A stretch of 62,685 bases of DNA, taken from contig JABCTC010000022.1 of assembly GCA_018238545.1 (NCBI GenBank), forward strand, positions 1 to 62,685, written 5' to 3'. Origin of the DNA: Candidatus Heimdallarchaeota archaeon (GTDB lineage: Archaea; Asgardarchaeota; Heimdallarchaeia; Heimdallarchaeales; Heimdallarchaeaceae). This document shows positions 1 to 8,794 of this stretch, in pieces; position 1 is the stretch's first letter, and each line of letters opens with the position of its first letter. The notes beneath the pieces are model-generated. The model did not search any database. It was not told the DNA's origin and saw only the letters and a list, made by a program, of their open reading frames with translations. Both the position numbers and the translations under genes were made by a program.

Positions 1-150
1 ATATTTATGGTTCGCAAGTGTTTGAACACTTGTCCCTCAGTTAATAAAGTTTGAACCATACAGCACGATGCGCAATGGCAGGAATGTTGTCGGAGTAAAT
101 ACACACTCACTTCATTCCTTCCCCAATCATGATCTTCATGATTCTTCCCC
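1..150. other. Transposon interior debris, no intact gene
   Basis: No intact reading frame is visible in this stretch. The frame that ends at the TGA at 161-163 is open from about 26 to 160 and finishes with Pro-Gln-Arg-Thr. A second transposon end at 3304 has the matching Gln-His-Thr-stop. This is probably the degenerate 3' tail of a tnpB-like gene, but no zinc-finger or RuvC motif survives inside the window to confirm it. Confidence 0.35.
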
Positions 151-229
151 TCAACGCACGTGAGGGGACCCACTTAAACGACGGTTAGACCACCTCTGGC
201 AAGTTTGACCAAGTTTCATAACGTGCGTG
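151..229 (+). repeat. IS607/TnpB-type right end, copy A (omega-RNA-like)
   Basis: This 79-bp segment is repeated at 3304-3382 with about nine substitutions. The outer arms ACGCACGT and ACGTGCGT can pair. In copy B the arms read ACACACGT and ACGTGTGT, so one G-C pair has become A-T and pairing is kept. Inner arms (TTAAAC with GTTTGA, GGTTA with TGACC) also pair, with G-U wobbles here and perfect complements in copy B. Similarity stops near 228, which marks the element edge. A tnpB-like stop at 161 lies inside the repeat, as in TnpB elements whose reRNA overlaps the 3' end of tnpB. That function is inferred. Confidence 0.6.
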
Positions 230-2524
230 CTAAGTACATTGGATCTAGCAACAACAACCACTAATAATGTTCTACAAAATGTATCATTACCAGTACCTGT
301 GGGACCTATAATTGAGCATCCTATATTGGATAATATTCAATGGAATTCTGTTCCTACTATTAGAAATTATACTGATATACAGTTGACTGGAACTATTTTG
401 TTAGAAACTTCAGTTGTTAGTGCAGATCCAGGAATTGACTTAGTGAGTACAATTGATAACAACAGACTTATCGCTTTTAATTTCTTTCCAAATATGGAGT
501 TTAACAGCGAATTAATTGAATGGCCTTATTTCAATTATATGCTTTATCTCACTATAATGTCAACTGTTGACGAACCAGTTTTAACATACGCAAAATGGGA
601 CTACTCTCCTGTTCCCCATACCCTTGATACTATCTTGTTAGGTGTTTCAGTTCTGGTTACAGCTGTTATAACAATAGTTGGCTTTATTTTTGTTAGAAAA
701 TATTCAAAGAGGAATCCTGTAAAAGCTGAAGATCTGGAAGGTGTAAGCAAAGAAGTTGAAAAAGAAAATCAATGGGAAGAAGTTGGTATGCATCGTCAAC
801 TTGGTGGTTTTCTTATCCAATTATTTATTGGGCTTCTTGTTATTTTGCCTAATGTTGTCATGTCTGCTTTGGTTTTTCCACTTATAATTCTACCAAGCCC
901 ACAAGCTGCAGGTTTTTATGATTATACAATTAAATTCTTCGAAGCTCTTTGGTTATTCTTTGATTTGGGGACATCAGTAGTATTAGTGAAATTCTTCAGT
1001 GCTCATAGAGTGAAGAAACCCCAAAAAGCAATAAAATATGTCCAATTATTTATTTGGTACCAAATGTTATCAGGAGTAACTCAATTGTTCCTAATTTCCT
1101 TTATTGGTTCAATGGTGTTTCCACATACATTTCTTGCTCATATGTCATGGATTTTTGTTACTCACGCATTCTTCCAATGGCCGGCTTTCTTCCTGGTGTT
1201 TATGTATCTATTCCAAGCTATGAATAGAATTGATCTTCAACAGATTCTTAATCTGTTACTTTATGCAGTTTTCAATATCACGATTCAATATCTTGTGATT
1301 GTGCTCTTCAGATTTACTCTGGGCAAAAATCCTGTTTTTGGAGATGGGTTAGCTGGGGCAATAGGTTATAGCGTTGGTTTCTATGTGATTCAACTCTGCT
1401 CATTTTTGGTTGGTTTACTATTCTTCAAGAGACTTGGATTCTCATTGAAAACCATCTTTCGAATAGATTTCACGTGGACAGATATAAAAGAAGCATTCAA
1501 GTTTGGTATTAAATGGATGGGTGGAAAGATATTGCCTCCTCTCGGGTGGTTCGTACAATTGTATCTTCTCTCATTGTTCTTACCTAACTATACTCAGCAA
1601 CAGGGTTACTTCTCATTAGCCTGGAATTTTGCTACTATAGTGTTGTTGGTTGCACTTTTCGCAGAATCTTTACTCCCAGCTATATCTGAATCATACCATG
1701 CAAAGAAAAAAGCGCTCACTAGATATTATACTATGAGTTCTATAAAATGGAGTTCATATTTCGACTGGTTCTTAGTTGCAGCTCTAATTCCTATTGGTTG
1801 GCGATTCATAATTGGAGGAGCAGGTGCGGAATGGGCAGCGGCAACACCATTGATCGTATGGTTCCTTATCTTCCATGCAATAGGTTATTTCTCATGGCTA
1901 GGTGATTGGATGTTTGCAGGATCAGATCGTCCGGGTTGGGCTGCAATAAGCTGGATAATTGAACAAGTGATCAGAATAGGGTTGCTATTCGTTTTCATAC
2001 CTCTGTATGGATGGTTCAGCATAACCTTTGGTTCCCCAATGGTTGCGATAATGTTCGCGTATTTCCCCGCTTTAATTATTAAGAATATCTTCATGTGGTG
2101 GGGTATAAGACGTGATGATTATTTCAAATTCAAATGGAAAGATTTAGCGTGGCAAGGTTTTGTTGCTCCTTTAGGTGCTGCTGTGGTGATTTGGGGTATT
2201 CTGGAAGGATTGTTTTCATTAATTTGGCAAGGAGAAATCATAACTTCTGTACTTATCCTTCTCATTGGTACTCTTGGTGGTATGTACATTTTCGCATTCT
2301 TTGCTAGTTTGTTTGGTACTTTTGATGACAATACCTTAGAAGAGTTTAAACGCGCAACAGAGATGGCTAAAGGGTTGAAATTTATGGCAAAACCTCTTTA
2401 TCTTGTATCAAAATGGGGCGCAAAAATATCTCCATTACATAATAAATTCCCCATGACTATTTTTGATGAGGCTCAAGCTGAAGCCAAGCAACTTACAGAA
2501 GAGAAAACAAAACTAATGATATAA
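227..2524 (+). CDS. Flippase-like (MATE/MviN-type) polytopic membrane protein, 5'-truncated
   Basis: The 765 codons begin in a soluble, probably extracytoplasmic segment of about 130 residues. One membrane helix follows (about 135-156), then a charged linker and some 12-14 helices arranged like polysaccharide/lipid flippases of the MATE/MviN fold. There is no signal peptide or N-terminal helix. The frame is blocked by a TGA at 206, inside the transposon end at 151-229, so the GTG at 227 is probably not the original start; the native 5' end was likely lost or displaced by the insertion. The N-terminal remnant (pattern like IAFNF...LIEWPYF...LY) resembles the last strands of GATase1-like domains that precede such helices; this is a weak inference. 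A T-rich tract follows the gene. Confidence 0.6.
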   Translation: MLSTLDLATTTTNNVLQNVSLPVPVGPIIEHPILDNIQWNSVPTIRNYTDIQLTGTILLETSVVSADPGIDLVSTIDNNRLIAFNFFPNMEFNSELIEWPYFNYMLYLTIMSTVDEPVLTYAKWDYSPVPHTLDTILLGVSVLVTAVITIVGFIFVRKYSKRNPVKAEDLEGVSKEVEKENQWEEVGMHRQLGGFLIQLFIGLLVILPNVVMSALVFPLIILPSPQAAGFYDYTIKFFEALWLFFDLGTSVVLVKFFSAHRVKKPQKAIKYVQLFIWYQMLSGVTQLFLISFIGSMVFPHTFLAHMSWIFVTHAFFQWPAFFLVFMYLFQAMNRIDLQQILNLLLYAVFNITIQYLVIVLFRFTLGKNPVFGDGLAGAIGYSVGFYVIQLCSFLVGLLFFKRLGFSLKTIFRIDFTWTDIKEAFKFGIKWMGGKILPPLGWFVQLYLLSLFLPNYTQQQGYFSLAWNFATIVLLVALFAESLLPAISESYHAKKKALTRYYTMSSIKWSSYFDWFLVAALIPIGWRFIIGGAGAEWAAATPLIVWFLIFHAIGYFSWLGDWMFAGSDRPGWAAISWIIEQVIRIGLLFVFIPLYGWFSITFGSPMVAIMFAYFPALIIKNIFMWWGIRRDDYFKFKWKDLAWQGFVAPLGAAVVIWGILEGLFSLIWQGEIITSVLILLIGTLGGMYIFAFFASLFGTFDDNTLEEFKRATEMAKGLKFMAKPLYLVSKWGAKISPLHNKFPMTIFDEAQAEAKQLTEEKTKLMI

Positions 2525-2560
2525 TTTTCTCTTTTCTTTTCTTTTTATTTTCTTGTTTTT
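2525..2560 (+). terminator. T-rich archaeal terminator
   Basis: An almost uninterrupted run of T and C begins directly after the flippase stop codon. Archaeal RNA polymerase terminates on such T-rich tracts. It lies between two convergent genes. Confidence 0.5.
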
Positions 2561-3012
2561 AAAGCAGATTGTATTGTTCGTTTCACCCATTCTTCTGCTT
2601 CAGAATCTTTAAGAATTTTTTCGCAATATTCCCAATGTTCTCCAGCAATCAGCCCCATTAGAGATATCTTCTTGAATTTTCTTGGTTTATTGGGTGTTGA
2701 AGTAAACATAGAAAGAAGTTTAGCGGATTTCTTCTTCAGCATCATTAAGTCCATTGTATTATCGAGTGGGATTTCATCATCTTGAAGCGTTATTGCTACA
2801 TCATAACTAGAAGTATTGATTGTAGCAAATTTTGTTAAAGCTAAGAGCGAGTAGTTTCTTATCCAATCAATTCTTGAAGATGTTAAAGCATGATTGTATA
2901 ATGAAGCTAAACATCCATCCTTGATTAGAGTCTTAAGCGCAGACCTTCTTCTTCCATCACCTAAAGAAGGCGTTGAAATGATTATATCGAATTTACTACA
3001 ATCCATTAACAT
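2545..3012 (-). CDS. Hypothetical protein, possibly HEAT-like helical
   Basis: This is a 155-codon reading frame on the minus strand, convergent with the flippase gene. An in-frame TGA lies seven codons upstream of the first ATG, so the start is 3012 or 3006. The composition is helical, and the segment RRRSALKTLIKDG...IDWIRNYSLLALTKFA resembles one or two HEAT/ARM-type repeats. No catalytic motif was recognised. It sits between two transposon remnants and could itself be a fragment of a longer gene. The codon use looks like that of the neighbours, which favours a real or recently real gene. Confidence 0.45.
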   Translation of the reverse strand: MLMDCSKFDIIISTPSLGDGRRRSALKTLIKDGCLASLYNHALTSSRIDWIRNYSLLALTKFATINTSSYDVAITLQDDEIPLDNTMDLMMLKKKSAKLLSMFTSTPNKPRKFKKISLMGLIAGEHWEYCEKILKDSEAEEWVKRTIQSALKTRK

Positions 3013-3130
3013 ACAATATTCTTTCTTTCAAATAAACTTTAGCAAACTGTGGACAACTGCTGAAGAAAATAGTGCTCAATCTTGCCAAAAGAAGTAAAAG
3101 AATTTCTGAAGATTCAACAGAAGTAGAACT

Positions 3131-3316
3131 ATGTTAGTAAGAATTGGCATAACAGCATCCATACAAGGAGTATCTGCTAGCACTATGAGAAGGTGGGAGA
3201 GGGAAGAGAAAATACTCCCTTATAAGAGGACAAGAGGAGGGCACAGGAGATACAAACTCTCCCAGATGATAGGAGAAGAAGAACAGAAGGAGGAGAACGA
3301 CAATCAACACACGTGA
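3131..3316 (+). pseudogene. IS607-type TnpA head fused to tnpB tail (deletion relic)
   Basis: The first ~50 codons encode the MerR-like winged-helix head of IS607 serine recombinases (VRIGITASIQGVS, then TMRRWEREEKILP and GGHRRY). The catalytic domain that should follow is absent. The frame runs directly into the transposon right end at 3304 and stops at the same TGA that ends the tnpB-like frame in copy A, finishing Gln-His-Thr. This is the product expected of an internal deletion joining the 5' end of tnpA to the last codons of tnpB. It cannot encode an active recombinase, although the DNA-binding domain could still be made. Confidence 0.7.
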
Positions 3317-3382
3317 GGGGACCCATTTAAACGACGGTTAGCCGCCTTCTGGCAAGTTTAACCAAGTTTCATAACGTGTGTT
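3304..3382 (+). repeat. IS607/TnpB-type right end, copy B
   Basis: This is the second copy of the 79-bp end (compare 151-229). The outer arms are ACACACGT and ACGTGTGT. The inner arms TTAAAC/GTTTAA and GGTTA/TAACC pair perfectly. With the preceding relic (from about 3110) it makes a miniature element of roughly 270 bp that could be moved only by a partner recombinase. Confidence 0.6.
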
Positions 3383-3406
3383 ACGTGAGAAAATTTTTTA
3401 ACTCAC

Positions 3407-3943
3407 ATGCTCACAAAAGTTTCCATGGACTCTGTTACTCATGGAAGTATATCTGTACTAATTGGTTTTATATTCATTCAATTTTACGATGTCCCACTTT
3501 GGTTGCTTCTAATTGTAATGTTTGTTTTCGGAGTTCTTGTAGACTATGACCATGTTTTCTATTATAAGAGGAAGCATCCCGAGATTAAATTATGGAACCT
3601 TCCTCAACTGATTAAACTTTATTTTAAAACAGTAGATGAAAGAGATGAGTTCATTTATCATACTTGGTTGCATGAACCATTTGGTGTTCTAGTAGTCTGC
3701 GGAGTCAGCTCTCTCTTCTTTTGGTTGATTAATATTCCTGAATTAGCTATTTTGGCGAGTAGTTGTTATGTTGCACATTATCTTGTCGACTTAATATCAG
3801 GAAAAATGAAACCTTTAGCTCCTTTCTCAAATAAAGTTACAATCGACCTAAAAATTCTACCTGCAAATGCTTTCACTATTACTGGAATTGCTTTAGGCAC
3901 ATTTCTTATTGCACTTGTTATCTTTATTGCATTTAAACCTTAA
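3407..3943 (+). CDS. YdjM/DUF457-like membrane-bound metal-dependent hydrolase
   Basis: The protein has 178 residues and about four membrane helices. It carries the pattern of the DUF457 (YdjM) family: an early D-S-V-T-H-G, the acidic GVLVDYDHVFYY loop after the second helix, an H-T-W-L-H motif and a late A-H-Y-L-V-D. These His and Asp residues are the presumed metal ligands. The ATG at 3407 follows the transposon edge closely; an ATG at 3425 (Met-Asp-Ser-Val) matches the usual N terminus of the family better and may be the real start. The physiological substrate of the family is unknown. Confidence 0.6.
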   Translation: MLTKVSMDSVTHGSISVLIGFIFIQFYDVPLWLLLIVMFVFGVLVDYDHVFYYKRKHPEIKLWNLPQLIKLYFKTVDERDEFIYHTWLHEPFGVLVVCGVSSLFFWLINIPELAILASSCYVAHYLVDLISGKMKPLAPFSNKVTIDLKILPANAFTITGIALGTFLIALVIFIAFKP

Positions 3944-3994
3944 CAGAATCAACTCCTCGATAGATTTTTAATTTCTTGATAGACTGTACACCTA

Positions 3995-6391
3995 ATGTCT
4001 AATGAGTTAATAGGAAAAGTACCGTTTTGGATGGTTAAATTCGCTTTGAATAATGTCATCAGAAAGAAAATGATGCAAAATAATGAAGTAGTGCTACCAG
4101 AAGACGAGTCTAATTGGAAAAAAATGGGTAAACTATCTTCTAGTAAAGTTAGAAAATTTGATTTTCAAGCAGCGTTAGGCGATGGGGCATTTCAAATAAA
4201 ATCTATTGCTAATGGGGTTCTAAACATCCGAATCTCTAAACAGCTATCCAATATCCCGCAAACTGATGCTGTAATTCTAGACAATAAATCACCACCAGCG
4301 TTGGTTGTGAAGAAAGAGGACGAAAAAACAATAATTACTCAAGAATCTGGTCCAACTGTGTTTATTGTTGCTACAATAGACAAAGAAGCTGGTCAGATCA
4401 CTTTTGAAGATGGGTTTGGATTTAAAATTTGTACAGAGGAATTCCCAAGTTATCACGAGGAAGATTGGTACAAAATCGAAAAATTACCTGGTGTAGCTTG
4501 CGAAAATTATTATGGTTTTGGTGAGAAGGGTGGTCCTTTGAACAAAAAAGGTGAAACTATCTCATTCTGGAACACAGATTCTTTTGCCTATAGTAACGAT
4601 GATTCAAAATTGTATCAATCCCAGCCTATCCAGATAGTTGTTCGATCTAATGGTTTCTGCTATGCTGTTGTTTATGATAACCCTAATCGAAGTCAAATTG
4701 AAATTGGTGACGATGATGATTGTTCAACAAAATATTATGTTAATGGTGGTGGTATAAATTACTATATTATTGTTGGACCTACAGTGTCCAAGGTATTTAG
4801 AAAACTAGCCGATTTGCTCGGAAGAGCTCCTCTCCCACCTATTTCAGCTCTTGGACATCATCAAAGTCGGTGGTCTTATTATCCTGAATCAGAAGTAAGG
4901 GCTTTAGCTTCAGAATTCAGAAATAGGAAAATTCCCTGTGATTATATTCACTTAGACATTGACTATATGGATGAATATCGAATATTTACTTGGAATAAGG
5001 AACATTTCCCAAATCCAAAGAAATTGTCGGATGATCTTTTTGAGCAAGGTTTTCGTCTGATGGCAATGATGGATCCAGGAGTCAAAGTAGATCCAAACTA
5101 TAAAATTTACAAAGAAGGAATCAAAGGAAAGCATTTCTGCCTAAATCCTGATGATTCGGTATATACTGGTCCTGTATGGCCTGGCGATTGCCATTTTCCT
5201 GACTTTACTCAAGAAAAAACACGTGGATGGTTCGGTAATCACTTTAAAGCATTAACTAAAGCAGGAGTAAGAGGTTTTTGGATTGACATGAATGATCCAT
5301 CGGTTTTCAACGATAAAGGAACAATAGATGACGATATTATACATCCTGGTGAAGGAGAACCTCGTTTACATAAAGAAGTACATAATGAATATGCACATTT
5401 AATGGCTAAAGCAACCTATGAGGGTTTACAAAAACTTCTACCAAATAACAGAATTTACATCAATTCTAGGTCAGCATATTTAGGGACTCATAGATATGCA
5501 GGAACATGGACAGGAGACAATGTTGCAAGTTGGAGACATTTGCAACTATCTATACCCATGATGTTGAATATGGCTGTTTCTGGACAAGTAATGATTGGTC
5601 CTGATATTGGAGGTTTTGCTGGAAAACCAGGTGCTGAACTTCTTATCCGTTGGTATCAAGCTGGCTGTTTATACCCCTATTTCAGAAATCACACAATTAA
5701 CAAAAAGTGCTCCCAAGAACCATGGGCTCTTGGAAGAAAAGCAGAAAAAATTATCAGACGGACTATCCAGTTAAGATATTCTCTAATGGTTTATATCTAT
5801 AATAGCATAAGACAAACTTGTTTGACTGGTATTCCAGCTTTCCGACCATTGTGGGTAGATAATTCAAAGGATCCAATGGCACATATTGCGGAATGGGCAG
5901 AAACTGAATATTTGTTTGGGGATAAAATGCTTTTAGCTCCTGTTCTAAAGAAAGGTAGAAGGAAAAGAGAAGTTTATCTTCCCCAAGGAAAGTGGTATAG
6001 TTTCTGCGGAAAACTTCTTTTTGATGGTGGAAAAGTGCATGAAATTGATGTACCTTTAGATGTAGTGCCGCTATTTGTCAAAGAAGGTTCTATTATACCC
6101 TATATTACAGAACCTATTCAACATACAGGAGAGATTTACAAATCAAAAATTTCTCTTAGAGTATATCCAAAAGATTCGGAAGCTGAAGGAGAAATCTATC
6201 TTGATGATGGAGACTCACTCGAATTTAATAATGGTGATTATGAAATTGTGAAAATTCAAGCAGAGGAAAAAGCTGGAGAAACATGGTATTTCAATATTAA
6301 CAGAGAAGGGAAAAAGAAGAAATATATTGAAATTGGCGAAATAACAATAATGGGTGAAGAAAAGCTAAATTATTTGGTATTTGAGAAATAA
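3995..6391 (+). CDS. Glycoside hydrolase family 31 (alpha-glucosidase type)
   Basis: The 798-residue protein has the order of GH31 enzymes: an N-terminal beta-sandwich, a (beta/alpha)8 barrel from about residue 270, and C-terminal beta domains. The nucleophile motif WIDMND places the catalytic Asp near residue 431; the acid/base Asp is in TWTGDN near 508. Other family landmarks are GHHQSRWSY, HLDIDYM, GPDIGGF and YFRNH. There is no signal peptide, so it should act in the cytoplasm on alpha-linked glucosides or xylosides, possibly on internal glycans or oligosaccharides. A TATA-like ATAGATTTTTAA about 25-35 bp before the ATG suggests a nearly leaderless transcript. The exact substrate cannot be read from sequence. 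Confidence 0.92.
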   Translation: MSNELIGKVPFWMVKFALNNVIRKKMMQNNEVVLPEDESNWKKMGKLSSSKVRKFDFQAALGDGAFQIKSIANGVLNIRISKQLSNIPQTDAVILDNKSPPALVVKKEDEKTIITQESGPTVFIVATIDKEAGQITFEDGFGFKICTEEFPSYHEEDWYKIEKLPGVACENYYGFGEKGGPLNKKGETISFWNTDSFAYSNDDSKLYQSQPIQIVVRSNGFCYAVVYDNPNRSQIEIGDDDDCSTKYYVNGGGINYYIIVGPTVSKVFRKLADLLGRAPLPPISALGHHQSRWSYYPESEVRALASEFRNRKIPCDYIHLDIDYMDEYRIFTWNKEHFPNPKKLSDDLFEQGFRLMAMMDPGVKVDPNYKIYKEGIKGKHFCLNPDDSVYTGPVWPGDCHFPDFTQEKTRGWFGNHFKALTKAGVRGFWIDMNDPSVFNDKGTIDDDIIHPGEGEPRLHKEVHNEYAHLMAKATYEGLQKLLPNNRIYINSRSAYLGTHRYAGTWTGDNVASWRHLQLSIPMMLNMAVSGQVMIGPDIGGFAGKPGAELLIRWYQAGCLYPYFRNHTINKKCSQEPWALGRKAEKIIRRTIQLRYSLMVYIYNSIRQTCLTGIPAFRPLWVDNSKDPMAHIAEWAETEYLFGDKMLLAPVLKKGRRKREVYLPQGKWYSFCGKLLFDGGKVHEIDVPLDVVPLFVKEGSIIPYITEPIQHTGEIYKSKISLRVYPKDSEAEGEIYLDDGDSLEFNNGDYEIVKIQAEEKAGETWYFNINREGKKKKYIEIGEITIMGEEKLNYLVFEK

Positions 6392-6395
6392 AACT

Positions 6396-7106
6396 CTAAT
6401 CCAAGTATTTTCTTGCTGTTCTCCAATTTATTTTCTTAAATGATTCTGCATATCTTACATAAGCCATTCTGCCTGTCATTAACATCCCTGCCTGCTTATA
6501 TGCTCTTACTGGCCATTCACCATATGCTTCTTCATAGACGTTGAAGAACTCCATTATTCTGTCATGCTGATTACTTACATCAACATAAACACAATTTTGA
6601 ATATTGGGATCGTCTCCTAAATTTGGTGTGTAGAGACTTATGGGTTTTCGATGAGGTTCTAAATTACTGTCATCTTCTTTGTATCTAGCATAAGAAATAG
6701 CATCAAGAACTATGTCGTGAGTGTAACGATGATCTGGATGGCCGGTTCCTGTAGTTGTTGATTTCCCCCAAGTTATTACTACGTCTGGTTTAAGTTGTTT
6801 GAATATCCTAGCAACTTTTTTAGCATTTTCGACTGAAGGAAACACACCTGAATCTGGGAGGTTCATAAGCCGATATTGTGCTCCTATGATTTTCTCGATT
6901 TGGTTTACATGTCCTTGTCTAATCAGTTTTATTTCGTCATGTGAGCCCCTTAAAGAAGAAGCGTTTTCGCCATGAGTCAACATTACAACATAGACGTTAT
7001 CACCACGATCGCTATGATTCATTAATGTACCAACTGCACCAGCTTCATCATCTAGGTGAGCAAAAACAGCTACAACGGTAAGTGGTTTATGGTTATCATT
7101 CATCAC
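6396..7106 (-). CDS. PIG-L/LmbE family deacetylase
   Basis: This 236-residue protein carries the zinc-binding AHLDDE at residues 16-21 and HPDH at 123-126, the two signatures of the PIG-L/LmbE family. These enzymes remove N-acetyl groups from GlcNAc-type sugars or conjugates, as in GPI-anchor, mycothiol and bacillithiol biosynthesis. It converges on the GH31 gene, four bases apart. ATG codons at 7106 and 7103 are both usable. The substrate in this organism is unknown. Confidence 0.85.
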   Translation of the reverse strand: MMNDNHKPLTVVAVFAHLDDEAGAVGTLMNHSDRGDNVYVVMLTHGENASSLRGSHDEIKLIRQGHVNQIEKIIGAQYRLMNLPDSGVFPSVENAKKVARIFKQLKPDVVITWGKSTTTGTGHPDHRYTHDIVLDAISYARYKEDDSNLEPHRKPISLYTPNLGDDPNIQNCVYVDVSNQHDRIMEFFNVYEEAYGEWPVRAYKQAGMLMTGRMAYVRYAESFKKINWRTARKYLD

Positions 7107-7165
7107 TATACCATCTCATTCTATTATTAAAAAATCCACCATTATACAAAAAAAGAAAGGATTCT

Positions 7166-8680
7166 TCAGAATCCATAAAGAACAGCGTATTTTTCCTTCA
7201 AGAAATCAATAAGATATTGAGGTGTGGGATACTCCCCAGTTACAATCTTAACAAGTTCAGGGGCATTGTATAGATTTCCTTTCTCTTGGATGTTGGTTTT
7301 CATCCAGTCCAATATCGAAGATACATCCCCACTCTCTAGTTTGGTATTCCAATCTGGGATGTCCTTAGTCAATTTGTTGAAGAATTGAGCAGCATAAACA
7401 TTACCAAGTGAATATGTTGGGAAATAGCCGAATGTTCCTCCGCTCCAGTGAATATCTTGGAGAACACCGTCACTATCTTTTTTGACTTCTATTCCAAGCA
7501 TGTCCTTCATTCTATCTTTCCATATCCTAGGTAAATCTTTTATCTCAATTTTTCCTGCAAATAGATCTCTTTCGATTTCAAATCGAAGGATAATATGCAG
7601 ATTATAGGTGACTTCATCTGCTTCAACTCTTATCATGGAAGGTTCAACTGTGTTTATTGCACGAATGAAATCAGTATATTGAACATCAGAGAAAATATCT
7701 CCAGTTAGTTTTTTGAATCTATCCAAATAATAGAACCAAAATGATTTACTTCTCCCAAGAGTGTTCTCGTAAAACCTGGATTGCGATTCATGAAGTCCTA
7801 ACGAACAGTACTTTCCTACAGGTTGGTATTTCCACCCCTCTGCTTGGTTTTGTTCATAACAACCATGACCACCTTCGTGCATAACTGAGAAGAATGAGCT
7901 CGTGAAATCCTCTTCTTGATATCTTGTAGTTATTCTTACGTCATCGTATGCTCCTGTTGTGAATGGGTGTGTTGAAACGTCAATTCTTCCTTTTTCCATA
8001 CTAAAGTTGATTAAGGATACAAGGTCCTTAGACAATTTATCTTGTATATCTAAAGGCACTTTTCTATATATCAGGGAAGTGTTTGGTTGCGTAGGTGCTT
8101 CTTTACATTTTTTTATGAGTTCAACTGTTGCTTCTTTTAGAGGCGTAAAAATTGCTGTATATTTTTCACTCGACATCCCTGGTTCAAATTCATCTAGAAG
8201 AACCTCATATGGGGGAATGTCTGGATTGATGTAGTTGGCGTACCGCTTTGCCATTTCAAATACTTTCTCTAAAGATGGTTGAAACTTAGAAAAATCATTT
8301 TCAGCTCGAGCTTCTTTCCAAGCTTCAACAGCCATTACTGCAATCTTGGTATATTCAACAACAAAATCTTCAGGTAATTTTATTGCTTTATTATACTCCC
8401 TTTGAATTAAGTATATATTCCTCTTTTCTATTTCAGATAGTTTATCGTAATCTTCATGCTTTTTAATGACCTTCAATAGCTCTCCTATCTTGGGATCAGT
8501 ACTTACCTTGTGATTTAATCCAGCAAGATATCCTTGTTGTTCACTTCTTTGGATTAAACCTTTCTTCGGCATTAACACTTCTTGGTCCCAACCGAGAAGC
8601 ATACTTATTTGTTCAACAACTTGTATTTCCTTGTATATTGCTAGAAGTTGCCCGTATATTTCTTTCATTTGAATCATCAT
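7166..8680 (-). CDS. M32 family metallocarboxypeptidase (Taq type)
   Basis: The 504-residue length is typical of thermostable carboxypeptidase 1. The zinc motif HEGGH is at residues 268-272, followed by the family motif HESQSRFYEN near 297-306 and IRVEADEVTYNLHI. The protein is predicted to be helical and cytosolic, releasing C-terminal amino acids (not proline) from peptides. It is transcribed away from the secreted C11 protease gene and towards the PIG-L gene; the 60-bp divergent region carries the promoters. Confidence 0.92.
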   Translation of the reverse strand: MMIQMKEIYGQLLAIYKEIQVVEQISMLLGWDQEVLMPKKGLIQRSEQQGYLAGLNHKVSTDPKIGELLKVIKKHEDYDKLSEIEKRNIYLIQREYNKAIKLPEDFVVEYTKIAVMAVEAWKEARAENDFSKFQPSLEKVFEMAKRYANYINPDIPPYEVLLDEFEPGMSSEKYTAIFTPLKEATVELIKKCKEAPTQPNTSLIYRKVPLDIQDKLSKDLVSLINFSMEKGRIDVSTHPFTTGAYDDVRITTRYQEEDFTSSFFSVMHEGGHGCYEQNQAEGWKYQPVGKYCSLGLHESQSRFYENTLGRSKSFWFYYLDRFKKLTGDIFSDVQYTDFIRAINTVEPSMIRVEADEVTYNLHIILRFEIERDLFAGKIEIKDLPRIWKDRMKDMLGIEVKKDSDGVLQDIHWSGGTFGYFPTYSLGNVYAAQFFNKLTKDIPDWNTKLESGDVSSILDWMKTNIQEKGNLYNAPELVKIVTGEYPTPQYLIDFLKEKYAVLYGF

Positions 8681-8794
8681 CTAGTTTAATTTTGATTCTA
8701 CAAAGAGACTGATAAATATTTTGTCTCAAGGAAGATTTTCTTGTCACATCCTATTAGTAAAAATATAAATAATACCAACTGTCATCTAGTTACT

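Noticed and set aside
2894..3097. Plus-strand 67-codon frame
   Set aside because: Overlaps the minus-strand frame at 2545-3012 in antisense; has no ribosome-binding element and low-complexity content.
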